NCBI GenBank assembly: GCA_947457975.1
Contig: CANGYC010000115.1
Span: 1-7,518 of the forward strand
Reading direction: 5' to 3'
DNA: 7,518 bases
From: Comamonadaceae bacterium
GTDB lineage: Bacteria; Pseudomonadota; Gammaproteobacteria; Burkholderiales; Burkholderiaceae_C
Part shown: in pieces, positions 1 to 5,107 of the stretch
How the letters are laid out: every line of letters begins with the position of its first letter
Numbering within the stretch: position 1 is the stretch's first letter
The notes under the pieces: generated by a model
Database searches by the model: none
Told to the model about the DNA's origin: nothing
Seen by the model: only the letters and a program-made list of their open reading frames with translations
Program-made: the position numbers and the translations under genes

Positions 1-919
1 CTTGCCCGGCGCCGCGCAAGACCGCCCGACGCGCCTGATCGTCGCGCTCGAGCTTGGCGGCGCCCACAAAGGCGGCGGCCATAGGGCCAAATTTGATCGC
101 GATGCGGCCTTTGACCTTCTCGCCCTCTTGCGACTCGATGGCCGCACCGGGCAAGCAGGCCGCCACCGCCGGCAGATCGCCCATGAAGGCCCAGACCGCC
201 TCAGCCGGGTAGGGCAGTTCGAAGCTGGCTTCGATGCGGGTGCCGCCTCGAATGGCAGCGACTTCCTGCTCCAGCGCCACAGGCTCTGCCGCCGGCGCAG
301 TCAGCACAGCCGCCGCTGCCGTAGATGCTGCGCGACCGACCTGCGCCATCAGGGGCATGGCTTTGATGCCCCCTTGGGTGTCCGCCACGAGCGGCGGCGC
401 GAATTGTCCGGCGCGGGCTTGAGCGCGCAGGGCGTTGATGTCGGGGTCAGGCTCGGCGCGCAACTGCGCCAGCACGTCCAGGATGGCTGCCACGATGCCC
501 ATGTAGCCGGTGCAGCGGCACAAATTGCCAGCCAATTCCAAGCGCACCCGGGCCTCGTCGGCATCAGGCAAGCGCAGCACAATGTCGCGGGCCGTGGCCA
601 GCATGCCAGGGGTGCAATAGCCACACTGCAGCGCATGGTGACGGGTGAAGGCCGGGCGCAGGCGCTGCATGATTGCATCGCCGTCATAGCCTTCGACCGT
701 GGTGACATGGCGGCCCTGGCAGCTGACGGCAAAGGTGATGCACGAGCGCACTGGCTCGCCGTCGACCAGCACCGTGCAGGCGCCGCAGACCCCGTGTTCG
801 CAGCCCAGGTGCGTGCCAGTCAGGCGGGCGCTGTCGCGCAGGAAATCACCCAGATGAGTGCGCGCCTCGACTTCGGCCGCAAGCCGGTTACCGTTGATGT
901 GGAGCGTGATGGCCTTCAT
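1..919 (-). CDS. [2Fe-2S] small subunit of a molybdenum hydroxylase fused to a CoxG-like SRPBCC domain (3' end beyond window)
   Basis: The reading frame begins at the ATG at 919 and stays open for 306 codons to the left edge, so the C-terminus is missing. Residues 1-75 form a plant-type ferredoxin domain with Cys40, Cys45, Cys48 and Cys60 (C-x4-C-x2-C-x11-C). Residues 76-155 are the helical second cluster domain, with Cys99, Cys102, Cys134 and Cys136 in CGYCTPGM and NLCRCTGY. This is the full CoxS-type subunit, normally about 150-170 residues, which passes electrons from the Mo site to FAD in the cytoplasm. The frame then continues through an Ala/Pro-rich linker (about 155-225) into a second domain (about 226-306). 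That domain aligns by eye with the N-terminus of the separate CoxG protein encoded at 5107-4349: ACLPGA matches PCLPGA, and IKFGP matches VKLGP. The start lies 16 bases after the medium-subunit stop without a clear Shine-Dalgarno sequence, so translational coupling is likely. The small-subunit call is firm. The fusion is seen directly, and its role is unknown. Confidence 0.93.
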   Translation of the reverse strand, partial: MKAITLHINGNRLAAEVEARTHLGDFLRDSARLTGTHLGCEHGVCGACTVLVDGEPVRSCITFAVSCQGRHVTTVEGYDGDAIMQRLRPAFTRHHALQCGYCTPGMLATARDIVLRLPDADEARVRLELAGNLCRCTGYMGIVAAILDVLAQLRAEPDPDINALRAQARAGQFAPPLVADTQGGIKAMPLMAQVGRAASTAAAAVLTAPAAEPVALEQEVAAIRGGTRIEASFELPYPAEAVWAFMGDLPAVAACLPGAAIESQEGEKVKGRIAIKFGPMAAAFVGAAKLERDDQARRAVLRGAGQ

Positions 920-935
920 GGGTCAAGCGGGGCCG

Positions 936-1775
936 TCAGGCGGTGCGAGCTGGCCAGCCGGCCTGCTCGAGCGCACGCGCTAGGCAGACAGCGTGTAATT
1001 GGTGGTCGATCGGATCGCGCTCGGGCAGTGCGGCAGCAACCGCCTCGCGCAAGCGGCTCAGGGCCAGGGTCGCAGTGCCGGGCTCGCCCAGTTCTTGGGC
1101 AAGGGCTGCAAGCAGCAGCGGCGGGCCATCGAGAGCGCCCAGGGCCAAGCGCCAGGGCGCTCCGGGGGCGACCTGACACACCGCCGCGCTTGCATCGGCA
1201 AACTCACCGGGCTTGCGGCAGAACTTGTAATAGCCCCAACGGCCCTGGGCCATGGCGGGCACCCGTACCGCAGTGATCAACTCGTCCTGCGCCAATTCGG
1301 TGGTGTAGGCGGCCTGCATGAAGCCCTCGAGCGGGCGCTCGCGCACGCCATGCGGCGACTGCAGGCGCAGCACCGCGCCCATGACCACCAGGGCCAACAC
1401 CCAGTCGGCGGCTGGGTCGGCATGGGCCAGGCTGCCGCCCAGCGTGCCCTTGTTGCGGATGGCTCGGTAGGCAATGCCGGCTGCGACCTGCCGCATCGGA
1501 TGCGCGGCCAGCGCCGGATGGCGACCGTCCTCGATGGACGCGTGCGTGAGCCGCGCGCCGAGCACCAACTCCTGGCCCTGCACCTCGACCGAGGTCAGGC
1601 CCGCCAGATTGGCTAGGTCCACCAGCACTTGCGGCCGGCTCAGGCGCAGATTGAGCATGGGGCCCAGCGATTGACCGCCGGCAATCAGCTTGGCTCGGCC
1701 ACCGCCAGCGGCCAGCAGACGCAGCGCCTCCTGCACATCGGCAGCGCCCTGATGTTCGAAAGCGGCAGCCTTCAT
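936..1775 (-). CDS. FAD-binding medium subunit (CoxM / CutM type) of a molybdenum hydroxylase
   Basis: This 279-residue protein has the usual length for the family (about 270-290). It holds FAD and takes electrons from the [2Fe-2S] subunit, passing them to an external acceptor such as a quinone. The two FAD-binding signatures are present: AGGQSLGP at residues 32-39 and TLGGSLAHADPAAD at 111-124. The C-terminal part, from about residue 175, matches the CO-dehydrogenase flavoprotein C-terminal domain, with YYKFCRKPGEFADAS at 182-196. No signal peptide or membrane segment is visible, so it should be cytoplasmic. The ATG overlaps the stop of the preceding large-subunit gene as ATGA, and a strong AAGGAGG lies 7 bases upstream inside that gene, which fixes the start. 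The small-subunit gene follows after 16 bases. The family call is secure; the substrate cannot be told from this subunit. Confidence 0.95.
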   Translation of the reverse strand: MKAAAFEHQGAADVQEALRLLAAGGGRAKLIAGGQSLGPMLNLRLSRPQVLVDLANLAGLTSVEVQGQELVLGARLTHASIEDGRHPALAAHPMRQVAAGIAYRAIRNKGTLGGSLAHADPAADWVLALVVMGAVLRLQSPHGVRERPLEGFMQAAYTTELAQDELITAVRVPAMAQGRWGYYKFCRKPGEFADASAAVCQVAPGAPWRLALGALDGPPLLLAALAQELGEPGTATLALSRLREAVAAALPERDPIDHQLHAVCLARALEQAGWPARTA

Positions 1776-4147
1776 GGCGCTGCCTCCTTGCGGCCTTGGG
1801 CCAGGGCGCCGAGGAGCCGCCGCGGCGTCAAGGGCGTCATCAACAGCTCGGGGGCGCCGGTGCCGCGCAGCGCATCGTTGACCGCGTTAAACAGGACGGC
1901 CGGCGGCGCTATGGCGCCGCCCTCGCCCATCCCCTTGGCGCCAAATTCGGTGTGAGGCGACGGGGTCTCGAAGTGGTCAATGCGAATGCTTGGAATCTCG
2001 GTGGCGCCAGGAAGCATGTAATCGGCCAGGGTCGAGGCCAGGGGCTGGGCCTGCTCGTCGTAGCACATCTCCTCATACAGGGCGGTGCCTATGCCCTGAG
2101 CAATGCCGCCGATGGTTTGGCCTTCGACGATCATCGGGTTGATCACCACGCCGCAGTCTTCGACCACCGCGTAGTCCAGGATCTCGATCGCGCCGGTGTC
2201 TTGATCGACCGCCACCACTGCCGCATGACTGGCATAGCTGAAGGCCCCGGTATCGACCTTGGGCTTGTAGCCGGTGGACACCTCCAGGCCGGCTCGATCC
2301 ACATTGGCTGGCAGCTTTTGCGGATTGATGTACCAGGCATTGCCAATCTCAGCCAGCGTCACCGACGCATCGCCCGCATAGGCGCGGCCCTGGGCCAGCA
2401 CCACGGTAGCCGGATCCACACCCATCAGGTGGCCGGCGATGTGACGCAGCCGGGGCGCCAGCTGCTTGCAGGCCACGCCCACTGCGCCGCCGGTCATGAC
2501 CATGGCCCGCGAGGCGTAGGTGCCGCTGGAATACGGTGTCTGGCCGGTGTCGCCGTGGATCATGCGCACCCGGTCGATGGGCACGCCCAACACCTCATGG
2601 GCGATCTGCGCAAAGCTGGTTTCCATGCCCTGGCCATGTGAATGCACGCCGACCCGGATTTCCAGGCCGCCGTCGGCCGTCATCCTGACCATGGCCTGGT
2701 CATAGCCCGGGATCACCGCCGTGCCCCAGGTGGCGAACACCGAGGTGCCGTGGGCGGACTGCTCACAGTAGGTGGCGGTCCCGATGCCGATCCGCCGCCC
2801 ATCGGCCTCACCCCGGCGCTGGCGCTCTAGAACCGCAGGCAGGTCGATCATCTCGAGCGCGCGGCGCAGGCTGGCTGGGTAATCGCCGCCGTCGAAATGC
2901 TTGTTCGCCACGTTGATGTAGGGCATTTGCTGAGGCTTGACCAGGTTGTCCAGCCGCACCTCCCAGGGCTCGCGGCCGACCTCTCGCGCCAGTGCGTCCA
3001 TCAGCAAGTCCATGGCAAAGCAGACCCCGGTGCGCGCCACGCCGCGGTAAGGCACAAAGCCTGGCTTGTTGGTGGCAACGCAGCGGGTCTCGCAGCGGTA
3101 GCCGCGAAAGTCGTAGGGACCGGGCAGATTGCCCACCGCCTGACCAGGCTCGAGGCCGGCGGTGAAAGGCCAGACCGAATAGGCGCCACCGTCAATGGTG
3201 ATCACGGCGTCGAGGGCCAGCAGTCGGCCACGCCGGTCGGCATAGGCGGTGACCTCGTAGTGGTGCTGGCGGGAGTTGGCACCGGCGATCAGATGCTCGC
3301 GGCGGTCTTCCAGGAAACGGAAGGGACGGCGGTAGGTCTTGGCCAGCCAGGCCACGCAGACCTCCTCCTGCTGCAACACGCATTTGTAGCCGAAGGCGCC
3401 GCCCACATCGGGAGAGATCACCCGCACCCGCTCCTCGGGCAGATCGAGCAGCTGGGCCAGACCGGTGCGGATCAGGTGCGGCACCTGGGTGGCGCTGCAG
3501 ACCACCAACTGATCGACCTGAAAGTCCCAATAGGCCAGAACCGCCTTGCCCTCCAGGGGCACCATGCACTGGCGCGACAGCTCAATGCTGCGCTGTACCT
3601 TGACCTCAGCCTGCGCTGCCAGGGCCTCGAAATCCTTGTCGGCGCGCAAGGTGACAAAGCGGTTGTCCTTCCAGCCCGGGTGCAGCAACTCGGCGTCTGG
3701 CGCCAGCGCGGACCAGACTTCGGCATGCACCGGCAGTTCCTCGTATGCGACCTCGACCCGCTCGATCAAGTCCTCCGCCTGGGCCCGGGTGGCTGCAAAA
3801 GCCATGGCCACCGGCTCACCGACAAAGCGCACCTTGCCTGAGGCCAGAGGCGGTTGGGCCGATTCCTGGTAGCTCGGCAGGGTGGAGGGCGCGACGATGT
3901 CCAGAGCGTCGAGCATGGTCTCGCGCAGCACGATCTGCGGCGCGATGTCCTCGGGCACCTGGGTGGACACGATGCGGGCATGGGCCAGCGGGCTGCGCAA
4001 AAACGCCACCTCGCACAGACCGGGCATGACCATGTCGGCCACAAAATTACCCTGACCGGCCAGATGCCGTGCGTCTTCCTTTCGCGGCACCCGGGCCCCG
4101 ATGCCCTGCGCCTTGACGCCGCTCAGCCCGCGGTCACTGTGGTCCAT
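1772..4147 (-). CDS. Molybdopterin-binding large subunit L2 (xanthine oxidase / CoxL family, not form I CO dehydrogenase)
   Basis: This 791-residue catalytic subunit has the normal length for the family and should bind a molybdopterin-type (usually cytosine dinucleotide) cofactor. Residues about 18-140 form the a/b hammerhead domain, with VRFVGEPVA near 106-114. The rest is the Mo-cofactor domain, with GGAFG at 249-253, HGQGMET at 504-510, and GMGEGG at 739-744 carrying the expected catalytic Glu742. The active-site loop reads PYRGVAR at 366-372, close to the form II AYRGAGR loop and unlike the AYxCSFR of CO dehydrogenase, whose active-site Cys is replaced by Gly369. The substrate is therefore likely an aromatic, heteroaromatic or aldehyde-like compound, but this cannot be specified. 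AGGAGG lies 5 bases before the ATG. The gene is followed by the medium and small subunits with an ATGA overlap, so it is probably their cognate partner. It is clearly diverged from the large subunit at 7473-5107 and is not a recent duplicate. Confidence 0.94.
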   Translation of the reverse strand: MDHSDRGLSGVKAQGIGARVPRKEDARHLAGQGNFVADMVMPGLCEVAFLRSPLAHARIVSTQVPEDIAPQIVLRETMLDALDIVAPSTLPSYQESAQPPLASGKVRFVGEPVAMAFAATRAQAEDLIERVEVAYEELPVHAEVWSALAPDAELLHPGWKDNRFVTLRADKDFEALAAQAEVKVQRSIELSRQCMVPLEGKAVLAYWDFQVDQLVVCSATQVPHLIRTGLAQLLDLPEERVRVISPDVGGAFGYKCVLQQEEVCVAWLAKTYRRPFRFLEDRREHLIAGANSRQHHYEVTAYADRRGRLLALDAVITIDGGAYSVWPFTAGLEPGQAVGNLPGPYDFRGYRCETRCVATNKPGFVPYRGVARTGVCFAMDLLMDALAREVGREPWEVRLDNLVKPQQMPYINVANKHFDGGDYPASLRRALEMIDLPAVLERQRRGEADGRRIGIGTATYCEQSAHGTSVFATWGTAVIPGYDQAMVRMTADGGLEIRVGVHSHGQGMETSFAQIAHEVLGVPIDRVRMIHGDTGQTPYSSGTYASRAMVMTGGAVGVACKQLAPRLRHIAGHLMGVDPATVVLAQGRAYAGDASVTLAEIGNAWYINPQKLPANVDRAGLEVSTGYKPKVDTGAFSYASHAAVVAVDQDTGAIEILDYAVVEDCGVVINPMIVEGQTIGGIAQGIGTALYEEMCYDEQAQPLASTLADYMLPGATEIPSIRIDHFETPSPHTEFGAKGMGEGGAIAPPAVLFNAVNDALRGTGAPELLMTPLTPRRLLGALAQGRKEAAP
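1783..1789 (-). promoter_or_regulatory. Ribosome binding site of the medium subunit
   Basis: AAGGAGG lies 7 bases before the ATG at 1775, inside the last codons of the L2 gene. It decides the start of the medium subunit and supports the ATGA overlap as a true gene junction. Confidence 0.8.
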
Positions 4148-4152
4148 GAACG

Positions 4153-4158
4153 CCTCCT
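4153..4158 (-). promoter_or_regulatory. Ribosome binding site of large subunit L2
   Basis: A perfect AGGAGG lies 5 bases before the ATG at 4147. Because the nearest upstream stop codon is 201 bases away, this gene cannot rely on coupling, and a strong independent site fits that arrangement. Confidence 0.8.
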
Positions 4159-4168
4159 ACCCAGCCCA

Positions 4169-4192
4169 GAACAAGAAGGAACTTTTTTGTTC
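4169..4192 (-). other. Small stem-loop upstream of the L2 ribosome binding site
   Basis: GAACAA (4169-4174) and TTGTTC (4187-4192) are inverted repeats flanking a 12-base segment, about 10 bases upstream of the AGGAGG site at 4153-4158. The minus-strand transcript carries a run of six A here (4188-4183). It could affect ribosome access or stability of the leader. This is an A/T-rich island in GC-rich DNA, and the pairing may be incidental. Confidence 0.3.
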
Positions 4193-4236
4193 GTCATCTG
4201 CCATCCATGGCGATGAGCAAGCCCGTTGTTTTGATC

Positions 4237-4287
4237 AGTGTACGGACAAGTTTTGGGAGGCGTAAGCCTGTCATGTCCGCAAGCACT
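4237..4287 (-). repeat. Extended imperfect inverted repeat in the intergenic gap
   Basis: Three nested pairs can be seen: AGTG (4237-4240) with CACT (4284-4287), CGGACA (4243-4248) with TGTCCG (4274-4279), and AGGC (4258-4261) with GCCT (4266-4269) around a GTAA loop. As RNA this would be a long, interrupted stem-loop in the leader of the second large-subunit gene. As DNA, the two TGTCCG half-sites in opposite orientation could be a regulator site. One of them lies in an imperfect palindrome (TTGTCCGTACA on the minus strand) loosely like GntR-family operators. No convincing -35/-10 pair was found nearby. Confidence 0.4.
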
Positions 4288-4302
4288 CGGTGATTACCCG
4301 AG
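4286..4302 (-). other. Second small stem-loop, adjacent to the GC-rich one
   Basis: CTCGG (4286-4290) and CCGAG (4298-4302) form a 5-bp stem with a 7-base loop. It directly abuts the hairpin at 4303-4322. Its closeness suggests a structured RNA segment, but the stem is short and could be chance. Confidence 0.35.
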
Positions 4303-4322
4303 GCGCCGCAGCAGCGCGGCGC
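4303..4322 (-). other. GC-rich stem-loop just downstream of coxG
   Basis: GCGCCGC (4303-4309) and GCGGCGC (4316-4322) form a perfect 7-bp stem with a 6-base loop, starting 26 bases after the coxG stop. No T-tract follows on the minus strand, so it is not a standard intrinsic terminator. It could protect the 3' end of an upstream mRNA segment or slow polymerase. The inverted repeat is seen directly; its function is inference. Confidence 0.5.
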
Positions 4323-4348
4323 ACAGGCCAAGGCGGTGGCATGTCGAC

Positions 4349-5107
4349 TCATCGCTTGGGTGCCGAAGAGTCAGAACCACCCCGCCCCGAGACGCTGGCC
4401 CATAGGGCCCGCCAGAGCAAGGAAAAACCATTGAGCTCCTTGTTCGGGCCGCGCGCGGTCTTGGTCATCAAGCGCACGTCGGCCAAGGTTTGCTGGCTGG
4501 CCGCCAACACAGCTTGGCATTGCGCAAGCAGGGCCCGGACATCCTGGCTGCTCACCTGAGCGCCGACCGGCGGTGCAGCCATCCCGGCCCCTGTGGTGAC
4601 GGTGGCTAAAGGTGGCAGCGCGGCCGACAGCGCCGCCGCCGACGCATCCAGGCGTTCATCGAGCAGCATCTCGCTGAGGTTCTGCTCAAACTGTCTCAGG
4701 AGCTGAGTTGCCACCTCGGAAATCATGCCGCTACCGCGGCCATACTGGGCGATGGCGCCGGTCAGCTGCAGTTGGGTGTGCACCGTCACATCGGTGCCAC
4801 TGTCTGAAGCCTTGAGCGTGAAGCTGAATTCGGATTGAGCGCCGCCCCGGCCCTTGGCGTCCATGCCCGCACCCTTGAGCCATGCCACATGCGCCTGCTC
4901 GTCCACACGCATCAGCTCGGCCTGGCCGTCAAATGACAACTTGACCGGCCCGAGCTTGACCGCCACCGAACCCCTGTAACGCTTTTCATCCAGGACCTCG
5001 GTCAGTCGGGCGCCAGGCAGGCAAGGCAGGATGCGCGGCACGTCGAGCATGAGCTTCCAAGCCTCAGTCAAGGGCAAGGGCACATGAAAATGGTTGGTAA
5101 ATTCCAT
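4349..5107 (-). CDS. coxG: CoxG-type SRPBCC protein with C-terminal membrane-associating segment
   Basis: This protein has 252 residues. Residues 1-150 form a START/SRPBCC fold typical of CoxG, with PCLPGA at 28-33, VKLGPVKLSFDG at 50-61, and a conserved core around residues 88-146 (GGAQSEFSF, LTGAIAQYGRG, LLRQFEQNL). An Ala-rich linker (about 153-184) leads to a predicted helix at about 187-215 and a short amphipathic, Trp-containing stretch at about 226-239 (NGFSLLWRALWASV), followed by a basic, Ser/Gly-rich tail. In CO-dehydrogenase systems CoxG attaches the enzyme to the inner membrane face and is reported to carry quinone to it. A similar role here is inference. The start codon overlaps the stop of the upstream large subunit by one base (TGATG), and GAGGA lies 9 bases upstream, so translation is probably coupled. 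The 201-base gap and the second large-subunit gene follow. The family call is secure. Confidence 0.92.
   Translation of the reverse strand: MEFTNHFHVPLPLTEAWKLMLDVPRILPCLPGARLTEVLDEKRYRGSVAVKLGPVKLSFDGQAELMRVDEQAHVAWLKGAGMDAKGRGGAQSEFSFTLKASDSGTDVTVHTQLQLTGAIAQYGRGSGMISEVATQLLRQFEQNLSEMLLDERLDASAAALSAALPPLATVTTGAGMAAPPVGAQVSSQDVRALLAQCQAVLAASQQTLADVRLMTKTARGPNKELNGFSLLWRALWASVSGRGGSDSSAPKR

Noticed and set aside
234..700. Fusion of small subunit and CoxG domain as a frameshift or assembly artefact
   Set aside because: The frame is continuous with no stop through a low-complexity linker, and codon use is uniform. The genes around it look intact. An artefact cannot be fully excluded without read data.
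2..1276. Long plus-strand open frame of 424 codons
   Set aside because: It lies opposite the small subunit (complete cluster Cys motifs) and the medium subunit and spans their junction. Its composition is Arg/Gly/Ala/His-rich without any recognisable motif, as expected from a GC-rich antisense frame.
2897..3841. Plus-strand open frame of 314 codons
   Set aside because: It is entirely antisense to the second large subunit and shows no domain motif. It was judged a shadow frame, as were the similar plus-strand frames at 1796-2641 and 5146-5931.
4243..4322. Intrinsic transcription terminator after coxG
   Set aside because: The stems are present, but no run of T follows any of them on the minus strand.
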